From Notospermus geniculatus (Eukaryota; Nemertea; Pilidiophora; Heteronemertea; Lineidae): 64,000 nucleotides of DNA. The stretch spans positions 195,200 through 259,199 of the forward strand of contig NMRB01000807.1 in NCBI GenBank assembly GCA_002633025.1. The letters are read 5' to 3'. Each line of letters begins with the position of its first letter. Position 1 is the stretch's first letter. A model generated the notes under the pieces. That model was not told where the DNA came from, made no database searches, and worked only from the letters and a program-made list of their open reading frames with translations. Shown piece after piece: positions 32,734 through 45,409 of the stretch. The translations under genes were made by a program, and so were the position numbers.

Positions 32734-34773
32734 AATTTTAAGCGACGATAAACGCTAACAAAACTGCGAAACGTCAAACGAATTGTTGACACCAATGCAC
32801 AGCAGCAAGAGGTCCCGAGTTCGATCATTTGATAGGCAGACGATTTAATTGAAGGAGCCACGATACGCAAAATGCTCTTCACATGAAATCGAACGCTGAA
32901 AAAGATGAAATTTGCACCTTTCCGGGGTTCTTCGTGGTTAGTATGGGACCACAACAACAAGAGTATGGAACTTGTTCACCTTTGAAGTGAAACGATACCT
33001 ATCCGAAAGATTGGAACATTCCATGCAACTGTACGCAAAGTGCGCGAAACATTTGTCTCGACCTTGGATAACAATGCCTATTCTTAGATCTTACTGAGGT
33101 GCCTGTTGTATACATACACAAAGAAAAAAGGACTACGCAAGAGAAGAGCGAGAATACATCGTATACTGTGTTGTGTGTCTCGACAAAACGGTCATGACAG
33201 TGTAGTTAGCTCGCCACATACTAGGTAGACTGGAACACATCAAAGTTTTCTCCTAAAGATCACAGAATTAGGATTTCTTGTTTTCACCTCTGTCAAGACC
33301 TTATCGCAGAAACAATACAGAACGACGAATATCATCAGTGCAGCGACGTTTGACTTGCCAACTTCATGGCTTCTGACGAAAATGCCATAGCCAAATGACG
33401 TTCGACCTGTCCTGCATTGTGAACGTTTCGTAAGCAAAAGGAAAGACTGCTGAAGCAACGTGGAGGCCTACACTAATCAATTCTCTTCCGGTATCAAAAA
33501 CGAAACTAATGGCCAACTCTTTCACAGTTACTTGCTTATGGCAATAGAAGGGATCACAGATTGCGTTATCTGACAGCTGATTGGCCTCTCTCACGCATCA
33601 ATCCCCTGGGAATCGTGAATCCCTGCAAGAGAACTTTGTCTGCATACCCTCAATAATTGAAAATCCCATTAACCATCGTCTAGAAATAGCTATAAAGGAC
33701 CTTATATGATTTTGGTTCTAAACCAGACGGAAGATAATTTGATTAGGTTGAACATGGATTGGATCTCTTAGGCTGACCAAAATAACCTTTCGTATACCAT
33801 GTGTATGATCATCTATATTTCATTTCCGCTGAAATGACAAGACCTTGACGAGAACAAAATCTCTGTTCTATTCATATTAACCTGTTCTTGTACAGGTGCA
33901 CCACGGTTCACATCATCCGCTAGCATCGTTGGGTACATTCTAACTCAGGGTCCGCCCCGTGTAAATCTTTTTGCAACTTTGATGAGACATTGCCTATGAA
34001 GAATCCAATGTTACCACATTATTCTTATCCCACCTATAAAAACTGATGCGCAAAATAGATTTTCGAAGAAAATTCAATTATCTCGCTATGCGTGCCGTAC
34101 GGTGACTTTTTTTTTTTTTGGAAATAATTTCTAGGCTGACACATCATAACAGGCCGTGATGAAAATTTACATCCATGTGTCAGTCAAAGTCAGGATCTTT
34201 CAATCAAAATTCGAAAACTATAATCATGGAATATCGATTTTGAACTACCAACTAAAAGTTCTTGAGGTCGCTAGAGAAAGTTTGGATAACAACGTGTACA
34301 TGGGAAACACAGGGAAAATGGCAGCCAACCAGTTGGGGAGATATACGGAGTCTATATATAAAATTTAATGATTGATGTACTTGAGCTCGAATTGATGATA
34401 ACATCATTCTTTGCTGTTTTTTTATCAGAAAAATAACGGTGAAACTGTAGAAAAATATGATAAGCAATCTTCCCTTCATTACTACAGCCTGACATTTCTT
34501 AACGCTTCAGTGACGTTTCCAAACAAGACCAGATTAAAATATTCCTCTCGGAAATCCAACTGATTGCAATTCGTGATCTTTGCATTAGATAGGTCCCACT
34601 GGAATTGGACAACTAAAGTACGTGGAATTTAGATGGAAGATATACCATCTACGTTCTTGTATAGGTTGCTGCTCGCGAGATGAGAAAGGGGAAGAGTGAG
34701 GAGAGTATTTGCAAAATGTCCAAGCGTCCCCAGTAAGCGTCCCCACACTGGCAACTACCAACATTCAGAGTAA

Positions 34774-34922
34774 AGGCGGTGACAGACTGGCGCGTAAGCA
34801 ACGCGTCTGAAAGCGTTCAACCAATCAGGCAGGCGGTAACACGGACCGAAACACCTACCGAAGAATCTGATTGGCAGAACGCCTGCAGGACGCGCCGCGT
34901 ACGTACCAGTCTGTCACCGGCT
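34774..34922. mobile_element. MITE with GGTGACAGACTGG ends
   Basis: Inverted ends AGGCGGTGACAGACTGGCGC and ACCAGTCTGTCACCGGCTT. About 149 bp, no coding sequence. A separate hairpin follows directly. Confidence 0.68.
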
Positions 34923-34970
34923 TGCTTTCCATTGGCGCGTTTCCGCGCACGGAAACGCTCCAATGGAAAG
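34923..34970. repeat. Short hairpin adjoining the MITE
   Basis: Arms TGCTTTCCATTGG and CCAATGGAAAGCA enclose GCGTTTCCGCG/CGGAAACGC. It may be part of a composite with the preceding element. Confidence 0.65.
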
Positions 34971-35635
34971 CAGCCCTAACACCTTGTTGGACAAATGTTG
35001 TCTATTGTATACAGGGGAAGAGGGTTTTCCAACGGCCTGTTCAAATGTTGTTTATGATTTGTTGGCCAGTGTATACAGGGTGAAAAGATCGTGTTCATAC
35101 AAATAGCCATTTAGGTTATAGGCCTAATGCAGGTATAGTTATATGTACACTGAGTTATAGTTATAGTGGACTAAAGCAATGTATCAACTACGTGTGTATC
35201 TCATTTACATTACACCATTCCTTCTCTACCGCGACAGATATTAATAACCTCTGCGTGAGAGGAAACAGGACCTCAGGGTGATGGGATGGCTTGAGGAAGC
35301 AACATCTTCACATGGCTCTCGACTCATGGGATCTTCCAGCCTCATACATTATTCGCAACCGTATCTTATCGCTTATTCTACCATATCTAGTAACAATAAT
35401 GTACTCCCCCGGTGGCCGTTGTGAAGTACTCCTTGTATATTCACATATCATTCGACTGGGTGTTTCTGCTGTTTCATTGAAATACATGTACCCAGTCGCC
35501 CATGTAATTCGCGTCTTTGACTTTGATCAGGCTCGGCTGGTGCCTGAGCTTGTAAAAAAAATCGTCACAAAACACATGTACATGTATGGTGGATATGTGT
35601 TAAGTTACATCACCAAACATTACTTCCTGACATTA

Positions 35636-36019
35636 GCCGTGGTTACACTACATGTATATAAAATCCCCGGGTTTTTTGCGGTCACACCTATGAATTGCCG
35701 GGCTTCAAGAAACCCGTGTCTGAAAAACGCGGGCCGGGTTTTTGAGACACGGCAATCTCGCCGTGCTTTTCGAAATCCCCGTGCGTTCGTTAGTTCTTCG
35801 CACGGCGATAGATGGCGCAGCCATTAAGTGACGTCGTTTTCGCGCCTCCGACAATGTGTGCCAATTCAGAAGTGACCGAAGAGTCAATGTTTGCAGCGCA
35901 ACTGTCGCCGGGCTACTTAACTACAGTGTAGTTGTGTGACCTCTCGCCGGGATTTTCGTACACACGGGTTTGACACGGGTCTGGAAAACACGGGTATTTT
36001 TATGTAGTGTAACCGCGGC
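35636..36019. mobile_element. MITE family 1, full-length copy
   Basis: 384 bp; ends GCCGTGGTTACACTACATG and the reverse complement of GCCGCGGTTACACTACAT, flanked by TA on both sides (35634-35635, 36020-36021). Many CCCGGG/CACGGGTTT words. It is the intact reference for the copies at 1035-1273 and 19751-20219. A TA duplication suggests a Tc1/mariner-type origin, inferred. Confidence 0.8.
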
Positions 36020-36021
36020 TA

Positions 36022-39019
36022 ATTGTCCACAAGTTGTTATCGGCTCGGGTTGTGTTCCACCAACTCATCAGCTGTTGCCCTTGTCCACCTAGGCCGCAGC
36101 GTGGGCTGTTGGAAATCATAATCAAAAGAAAAATAATCCATCGATCAATCTGGTGACAATGCTTTTTATATACAAGGTCCAATGTACACACGGCAGAAAA
36201 AGCTCTTGTGTGTAGGCCTTTCATGTAATCACGATACACTCAAATCAAACCGCCTTCGCAGATGTCCACTACGAAGAAAAGAACTACACGTAGCCTACAT
36301 GTACATGTACACAAAAACAAACGAATGTTTGTATTGGAGACAGCATGCCTCGCACAGGCACTAAAAGTACTGTTGAATAAACTTGCAGTGATTGGTTTTG
36401 ACTGACCATTCCAGATACTACCATTGGTATGAAGGTCAGCTGAGGTCTAAGTGACTCAGCGATACCTCACAGCCAATTTGCCGAACGGCCTAAAGACAAA
36501 TCGGAGGGAAATCAAACTGCCCGAACAGCTGCAATCTCTTTATTTCCTGTCCGTCCTCTGCGACCCTATAGCTATGTCCATGTACGTGACAATACCCGTA
36601 TTGATACGATAGTCATTTCATCAGCATTTGGATTTACTGTGGTATATATCGACAATTGGTATCTGTAATTTCGTCGCGATATGTGGTCCAAATGGACGGA
36701 ATGTCAAAATGGAAACGGAATAATGATTTATAGGCCGACACGACAATAGCGCAATGTACACATTCTCGGACGGATCACTATCCTGTACAACAGCTGCCAA
36801 AATATAACTTCGCGATTTCGCCATACTGATAGCATCGTTCTATTAACACATTTTTAATTTCCAGCAATCAACAGAGTCACTTTTGAAGTTGACAATGTTA
36901 GAAAATGAAAATTTGTCTTGATACCTCCCTCATGCAAAATGAGCCATTGAAGTGTCGTATCAATTAGTTGAAGTATGTTTATTACCGAACTTTAATTGGT
37001 AGACTTTATTGGAAAATATGCCAATGGGTAATAGCTAGTTTCAACTTCAAATTTTAATCAATATTCTTATGTGTGGTTTTTAATTTCCCGTACTAACTTG
37101 CAGTGTTATAAGATGGCTAAGTTTACGTAGGTGCAATGTACATGTACGAACAACCATGCTGCAGCTAGGCGTGACTTGAATTTTTTCTGCAATAACATTC
37201 GTCTGCCATCAGGAATCACAGCGAAGTGTCCATCTATTGAAAACACGGGACGTTCCGTTTTCCCCCAAGTTTCACTTTTCCTGATCCACTCTACTTTGTG
37301 CCTTCACTTCGCACTCCGGGTGACGTCACTGCCCAAGTTTGGCGCCGATGTTCATGTACATGTACGTTCCGACGGCGGATCAATCATCACCTGTCAGATT
37401 CACATGATTTTGCCAACCTGCTACAGACGGGCCGGTTCTATTTATAGTAAAATCAAATCATTGCGTTCCGTGATTGAGCCATGCGGAGATTCGTTCTCTT
37501 TCTACGGAGATGAGTAACTCAATGACGGTGTCTTTATTAGATAATGAATGAAAATGGTTACTCGATCTGAATCACGTACGACCAAGAACAGTGATAATTT
37601 GGGAGCAATTCAAGTTCAATCGCCGAGTTGAAGGTGGTTTCACACGCAACCATCTTCGATGATCGAAGGCCGATCTGCTCACCACTACGTTACACCGCAC
37701 ATCACCCTTCGAGAAATTGACCGGTCCACGGCGTATCTGCCGCCTCGAGAAGAAGAGGCCAATCAGAATCGGTGTTGTAAAATTTGAATCGTGGTACAAA
37801 GAGTGGTAGCCGAAGACCCGANTTCTGAATCCGACCAGGAATTGACTCCACTTTCAAAGATTAACACTAGTCCCACGGTGACCACTATGGCAGCTATTCA
37901 CGAGATTTACATGGTCACATTATCCATGATAACTTGCCACACTTATAATCATTGTGACGAGTTGAACGGTGTGATTGATATAACGCTCAAGATATATATG
38001 TAAGCAACGGCGGTGTACCGCTAAAAGCTGCCATTTCCATTAATTGCGTCTGCTTTCCGTATCAGGCGAAATTGGCTGTAAACAGGTCTACATGTAGGTG
38101 AGAAGTCCGAAACAAATCAAGAGGTGAGCGGTGCTCTGATACTTCTATATCGTGATTGACGATGTAAGTGTTATTTCTTGTTTTCCCTATCATCAGTTTT
38201 TGATGACGTCATCAATTTTCGCTTCTGACGTCATTAGTATAGAATCTCCAGCAATGATTTAGCCTCCATTCCCTTGAGTGATAGATTTGTTATGTGAAAT
38301 GCGGGTGTACCTTCTATCTCTGATGTGATGTTACATGAAGCATTATCATTTGGTGATCCCGAGTGACATATCAATAATTCTAATGCAAAACCACACGCAC
38401 ATTATGCTATTTTCGCAGAGGTAATCATATTTCCAATATTATTTCAAAGCGACTAATCATCAATATCACTAAAAGCTCAGTCATTTTTGAAACTTCGATT
38501 CGTGAGTTCTTCTTTTCACCGATACCAGCTGGAAACATTTGCCGGGTGGATATCACAACCCGGACGGCTAAATAACCCCATGACCACACCCAAGGACAAG
38601 GCCTATCAATTTCTGTATGGGTTCCCCTAAAAAGCTATCAGACTCACGCCGTTGAAATCCATGCCATATCTTGCCTTGATAATCGAAGTGATCAATCGAT
38701 GATTGATTTTTCGAACTGATTGATAAGTGTGACGGTCTGTCTCCAGGGATCGCGGTAAAAGTGCATTCATTTGTAACGTGCAGAATGCCAAATGAGAACA
38801 CGATGACGGAATGTTGCATCTTTTTTTTTATTTTACGGTAAAATTGAGATAAATCACGACAGATCTCTCGTGAAATTATACTCAGCTGGAATCAGGGTGA
38901 CTGTGGTGAATGACGCATTCGGCACGAACACATTTACATGTAGTGCGCATGCCTTATGGAGGTTTTGAGAATTTCCCATAGCGGAACATGTAATTCTTGG
39001 TTGAAATAAAATCAGAATA
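36022..39019. other. Gene-poor DNA with a single N at 37822
   Basis: Open frames (for example 37131-37517) lack domain or codon evidence. Two perfect TGACGTCA palindromes lie close together at 38204 and 38226. No repeat with defined ends was seen. Confidence 0.4.
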
Positions 39020-39200
39020 ATCTGTCCACCCTTATCCATATAAAAGGAAACGTCGTCTCCAAATTTCGGAAATTTTCGACCCCAACCGGGGTCTTCTTCA
39101 GGCACTTTCTAGTCGAGCAACCAGAAGTGTATTTCTTTTATATCATTTTGTGTGTAGTTCATTGTGCTTTCTGTTGGATATCCACCCTTAACCATATACC
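39020..39200. mobile_element. One-armed relic of the 22335-22560 MITE
   Basis: Shares CGTCGTCTCC, CCCCAACCGGGGTCTTC, AGGCACTTTCTA and the outer flank TTGTGTGTAGTTCATTGTGC with the larger element but lacks the second arm. Confidence 0.6.
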
Positions 39201-39405
39201 ATCTTTTTGGCCGATTTGACTTGACTTCGCGTACAAAAAAAGAAATTCCTAATTAGAAAAATGGTAACAGTGATATCTGCAGTATAACTGTCAAGCTTCA
39301 AACCCACCTTGTCACAACAGGAGAAACGTGCGCCGCAAAATATCATCCATTCCATCTAAGAATATTCAAAATTTCTCCTAAACTACCGCCTTTCTTGTGG
39401 TTAAG

Positions 39406-39574
39406 GAATTGAACCCGAGGCGGAGGACCTCTGTTGAGTATCCCAAACACTCGAGGGTGGAGCTAAAACGCAGTCCAAACCCGAGGCGCTTCGCCGAGGG
39501 TTTGGACGAGTTTTACGCTCCACCCGAGAGTGTTTGGGATACTCAACAGAGGTCCGACGCCGAGGGTTCAATTT
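39406..39574. mobile_element. Long palindromic MITE (CGAGG-rich arms)
   Basis: Arms of about 80 bases run from GAATTGAACCC inward through CTCTGTTGAGTATCCCAAAC to GTCCAAACCC with very few mismatches and a tiny centre. The whole element would fold into one hairpin. Confidence 0.8.
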
Positions 39575-40650
39575 CTATTCTAAAATACCTCAGACTAAAC
39601 ATAGTATACATAGGTTCAGTGCAGTTTGATTGCAATAAATAGGCCTAAGATATCAAGGAGGACGCTCCGTCGATGACGCGACATCAGTGAATCACGCAAT
39701 GTGTGTACAAACCTGTACATCGTGCCTACATCGTGTACATCTGTGTGCAGCGCTTGCAGCAAGCTGCAGGAGTCGAAATGAGGTCGCAGGGCGCTTTCTT
39801 CAACGGATTATCCGCAGGAAATGTACCTAATGGTACAAAACCTCGTTGGGATAGGTCACTGAATATCCACCTGGCCGACATTCGCTGCACTACCTCGCTG
39901 AATGCTCGAAGCGAGAAATGTTGGACGCACGCCATTACACTGAGCGGGTCTTGGTTTGTGTCACCCAGACCCGCTGCATTCAGAATGAGGCTAATGCATT
40001 ATCCATTTGAAACATACGCACGAGATACCAAGGTATTTTAGAATTACATGTACAGTTATTGCGACAAGCATCGACCACCAACGGACTGGGCAAAACGACA
40101 GCTAGCCAGATCGATGGGTTCCAAGAGTTGCTATATTTGTCACAGTCATCTGATGAGACAGGGCTCCTACTAAATATAGCATCGACGCGATTGCGATGGC
40201 TGTTTTTTTCGCTGTTACGCTTCTGCTGAAATCAATCTAAATGGGTTTAGTCCGGCTTTGTCTTTGGGTACCAAGATCAAATCCGGCGTTCAGTGACTCG
40301 CTCGTTGTGGTCTTGTGGAGGCGGGCTGAATTTGCGTTGTCGTCCTTCAATAGGCAGGAGAAAAGTCAAACGACCAGATACAGTATGGCCTTTGTTCCAC
40401 CTATCCCAAATTGGTGGGTTTTTTTAGCAACAAAATGCTACATGTAAATCCATCGGTAATAGTGAATTTCTCGGTAATAGTGAATTTTCCCAACAGCCCG
40501 GTAATCCTACGACAACGTTGACCGAGGACTAATCCTTCCATTGTTAAACCCAATTCGAACAATAGGGGAATCATCGCTAAACTCTTGCGATCAAAACAAT
40601 TCTTCTGACAAAAGCTGTATTAGGACAACTTGTAGACTTTCCGGGCTTTA

Positions 40651-40799
40651 TGCCCGCTGTACACGATCAAATTTTTAATCCAATTTTTTGGAAATTCAAA
40701 TTCCGGGCCTGTTGGGCTTCTTTGTGTAAACCCGCATGTAGGCTTTTATTGAGCATATTCAGAAAATTGGATGAAAAATTTGATCGTGTACAGCGGGCA
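40651..40799. mobile_element. MITE, CGATC-AATTTTT family, copy 2 (TTA flanks)
   Basis: 149 bp; ends TGCCCGCTGTACACGATCAA and reverse complement, flanked by TTA at 40648-40650 and 40800-40802, a PIF/Harbinger-like signature. The interior matches 28494-28629 in reverse. Confidence 0.8.
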
Positions 40800-42351
40800 T
40801 TAGGCCTAGTCAGGAGGTACTGCTTTTTTGTGTGATGAAAAAAACATACATGAATTACACACTCTGGAGTGGACATTGAAATACCGGTACATACATGTAG
40901 TAATCTACATGTACACACATGTACACAGATATTCAATAGGAACGTGTTTTATCACCTCGCACTCCATCAGCGGAGATTCCACCCTGCAATGTCGGTGGCA
41001 TGCCTTTATAATCCACCTCGGTTTTACCCGACGTCGCGGTATGAGATTAGAAATTGGAATTGTGACAGGATGGCTTTAGCATTTTGTTGATAAATAATTG
41101 GTACAGACTTATATACTGGCAAGCCCCGGGAAGGAGTTTAGAAGACCATTAGCGGAATGTATTTCATCATGCAGAGGGCCCACAGAATCGATCCCAAACT
41201 ACATAGTACTCTACAGTGTAGAACACTGCCAATGCATTCCCATCCACACAGCACACTTGTGTTCAACTTTATATTATACGTATTAAAAATATAATGGAAT
41301 TAAAACTGACAAATTAGCTTTGACGTCTTACCCGTTCCCGCGCGAATCCCTGTACATTTTATGATATAATCTCCCATAATTAATCATTACTTTCCTTCTG
41401 CTTACGTTATGTCATCCATCATCAAACACCTCGACATTAAACCCAATCTCATAAAGTGTACATCATAGTACGGGTGACTAACACCTTTCCTGTTACACAA
41501 TTAAAGTGTTACACTATGATTCTTCTTCGTTATCACATTTCTTGTTTAAATCCCTCGGGTATGGGCTTGTTTACATGTTACCTAGTTGTGGAGATCGCAT
41601 CAGAATTCAGTAACAAAAAGAGGATTGTCAAATTATGACCTGGAGAGGTCTTCATTTTTTTGTAAAATCGCGTTTTCTGACCTTCAGAGAACTCAATCAG
41701 GGCATCTGAATACAAAAATGGTAATTTCATGCCAAATTGATTTTCTCCGTTAATTTAATTTATTCATTAATGGGTATAAATGTACATTTACAGGTTACAT
41801 GAACTAAGATACGAAATTTTTCAGTCTATTGTACACAAGAGTAGTCACTGAATACTATTAGTCTGCGGTGTAGGGGAACTGGAAAAATCACCCTAAACGG
41901 ACGTATATAATCTGTCTAAGATGCTGCACATCAGATTTCATTGATACCAAAATCGGGTGTGTTCGGTTTTATGCTGAGTCTGATGTCCAAAAATCTGATA
42001 CGACGGAAGATCTTTGGCCCAGACCTCGCGTTTGATCGGTGCAAGGCGATGCAGGCACCGAATAATGTAATTGGGTAATTTCCCTTGTCCATCAATGTCC
42101 TTACGATTCTCAGCGAGTCACCCATAAATCTATTGCCCCAAGACAGCGACAAGTGTTAGTGTGTTCACGAGTAAATTACGACTTCCCACCAGCCATAATG
42201 GGGCCAATAAACGGTCATAATGTGCTAATGGTTGGCTGGTAACAGAGCTTGCCAGCGACAACATGAATCTGATGGAAGTAATCGACAGAAGAGTGGACAA
42301 AATGGCCATTTCTGACCGTGACAAATACCATGCTTTTCTTGCCAATAATAC

Positions 42352-44995
42352 AAGCAAGTTGTTTGTTCGGAATTGCATATCCTGTGAAGATTTTGCAGCC
42401 ATGTTATTGCAATATGTCTCGTTATTTATCCAAGAAATATGGCTGGTGAAAACACATATTGAAAATGTCCGTGTTACTTCGAGCAGAGATTTATTGTACA
42501 TGTACATGTACATGTATACATATTAAAATCATGTGTACATGTATTTAGGTCCATGTTAAAACTAACTTGTTATTTCGTAAACCAGAAAACCACACTACTC
42601 ACAATTACCTCCATCACACCTGATTGACTTCCAAAGCCAATGGCTGATTCATAAAAGTTAGCAAATGCTTTTACTTAAGGTTTTCACAGTGACTCCAATA
42701 TAAATGCGCTACATAACTTGAAGTAAAAGCACTTGCAAGCTTTTATGAATACCAGTTTGAGTCATGTCGGAAATATTACGACACCATGCCCTGAAATGGC
42801 TGTGCTGTGAGGGTTTTCCAATTTTCGTAAGTTCACTTTCACAAAAAAACACCTGCCTACAGATCTGCAAAAGCCAGCGACCTTTAGAAAAAACGATTTG
42901 AAAAAAATTCTCCGCTAATGGATTTTTCTGATAAAAAGCAATTCCTTGTCTCAGACTGCTAGACATGATCTGGGATTGGATGTTTCTGCAACACGCAAAA
43001 AATATACCTTTCTTCGCCCCTCTGAAGGCAATAAAAAAACACCTCGGGGATAGTTTTATAGGTGCATGTTGCAGTTTTATCTATTACGTCAACAGCGGCT
43101 GTGTCAATAAAAAAAATTCCTAAGGAACAGATCGATGTTCAGTGCGGTTGAGACTCCAAATAAAGAAGGCGCTGTGACATTTTTTTTTTTTTGAACAATC
43201 GTTAGGGACTTTGGAACGAGACTGCAATCTTTATTTCTGGTAGTTTTTTTTTGTTTTTTGTTTTTTTGCGATATCCTGATAAGTAAATTGTATTGCTGCA
43301 ATAGCATTTACGTGCTCACATTCAGACAGATGTAATGAAGTTGTGTACTTAAATAAATGTTGACAAGTCGGCAACTGGTGGTTTGGAGCCAAGGGCGTAG
43401 TTTTACCAGTTATAACTCAAACACAAAAATTACAGAAACTTAGCTGATATTCCGTAAGTCAGCGCATTATTATGAGTTTCATAACCTTCCAAGCACGTGT
43501 AGAGCCATTTTTGCTAGAGGTTTACCCAGTCCTTAAAAGTCAAGCCATGAGGAATACATCATACGAGTCTCTCAACACCTATACCCGTGTTCAAAATAAT
43601 GAAAACCGTATAAAACCTTTGCTAAGTAGAATTTTTCCCATTTGACCGCAACTAATTGCCATTCAGGAAAACAAAGCACGTACATGTAGGTAATTATACC
43701 CCCGTAGTTACGACAAAAGAAATATATGTTTAATCCCCAATTGACTTCTAGATCATGGCTATGGTCGTGATGGTGGCCACACCTTTCACGCGACGACGTC
43801 TTTACTAACATTAATACCAAACATTCTCTTCGTCAACTGCACGAGAAAAAGGGCTTGTGTATTTGGAATAAAAATTGTGCAGCTTAAAGTGTATGTCGTG
43901 AAATTGGTTTCAACAGCAATGGGTAGAAGCTGGGGCAACTGGTAGCTAACCTGACAGTCTAAGGCCGTTGACTACCATATGTAGAAGTCAATGTTCTATC
44001 AATTCTAATTGATGTACATCTACATGTATATGAACATGTACATGTTCATATGTACAACGCTTAATCTGACGTAAAAAAAAGATAAGACCAAATCCGATTT
44101 CTGAAGAAACGCCATTTATTCAAAACGCTCCTGCAGCTATCTTTTTTTCTTTGCCCATCCTTCAACACCCTATGCAGCAATATTTGAAAATAGATTTTTT
44201 TCAGCAAGACTCTAATTTACTTTCCTTCGCGTTGAGCCCTGCTTCAGAAATCCTAATCAGCATCTCAGGAATATCCGGGCATGGTTCTCGCGGGGTCATC
44301 AGTCTAAATAATCCATACATTCTATACACCCCAAGGACTCATTTCCTCACGATTCATTCCTATCCATACTTCCTTATTCATGAGAAAAACCGCCCCAACG
44401 TATACATATAGTCAGTTCTTCGCTATTTAACTTAATGGAGTGTGAATGCTCAGGCTGAAGGATCTACACCGACAAGTTATTTTTTGTTCAGCTCACAATT
44501 TCTAGTTGCGAAATCTTATACAGTATCGTATATGTAAAGTTGCTACCGAGATCGAGATCTCTTCAATTTAAGCTTCTTTCTTTACACGTACATGTACGCA
44601 GCCGATGTCCTTGGCGAAATACTGCAGACGGAAGGGTATAGGCATCAACATCTCACTTCATATGGAGTCCTTGCACACTATACAGTTAGCCTACTTCAGC
44701 AAAAGGGATATTCAGATTGAGTATAGTATTGTTTGCGCCACGGGTGCTTTATTCGGACAAAAAGTACCGTACCATTTCTGTGGTCAAGCCTGATATCATT
44801 GTATGTTCATCATCTGTAGACAATGTCGGTAACTACATACGCGTGTATAATGCTAGTCATTTACTCAGCAGTCCATTGCCTGGCAATGAGATTTATCGAT
44901 TAGTTTCACCTTTGATCATTCTCATTCCATCATTCATAACGGACGGTGACCATTTACCATTCATTAGTTTGATAATAGTAACATCGACGTTGGTT
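42352..44995. repeat. Segmental duplication, block 1
   Basis: 2644 bases that match 45410-48017 in the same orientation almost throughout, with scattered substitutions and small indels, many of them in TACATG runs. The block ends exactly at the N gap. No convincing gene inside. Confidence 0.9.
42646..42752. mobile_element. Palindromic MITE in duplication block 1
   Basis: Arms GATTCATAAAAGTTAGCAAA and the reverse complement of its partner; same family as 25580-25684. Confidence 0.75.
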
Positions 44996-45409
44996 NNNNN
45001 NNNNNNNNNNNNNNNNNNNNNNNNNNNNNNNNNNNNNNNNNNNNNNNNNNNNNNNNNNNNNNNNNNNNNNNNNNNNNNNNNNNNNNNNNNNNNNNNNNNN
45101 NNNNNNNNNNNNNNNNNNNNNNNNNNNNNNNNNNNNNNNNNNNNNNNNNNNNNNNNNNNNNNNNNNNNNNNNNNNNNNNNNNNNNNNNNNNNNNNNNNNN
45201 NNNNNNNNNNNNNNNNNNNNNNNNNNNNNNNNNNNNNNNNNNNNNNNNNNNNNNNNNNNNNNNNNNNNNNNNNNNNNNNNNNNNNNNNNNNNNNNNNNNN
45301 NNNNNNNNNNNNNNNNNNNNNNNNNNNNNNNNNNNNNNNNNNNNNNNNNNNNNNNNNNNNNNNNNNNNNNNNNNNNNNNNNNNNNNNNNNNNNNNNNNNN
45401 NNNNNNNNN
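44996..45409. other. Assembly gap (414 N)
   Basis: A run of N between the two duplicate blocks. Apparent long open frames crossing it are artefacts of translating N. Confidence 0.99.

Noticed and set aside
35291-35827. 178-codon plus-strand open frame
   Set aside because: Its second half is the family 1 MITE (35636-36019), and the first half has no recognisable features.
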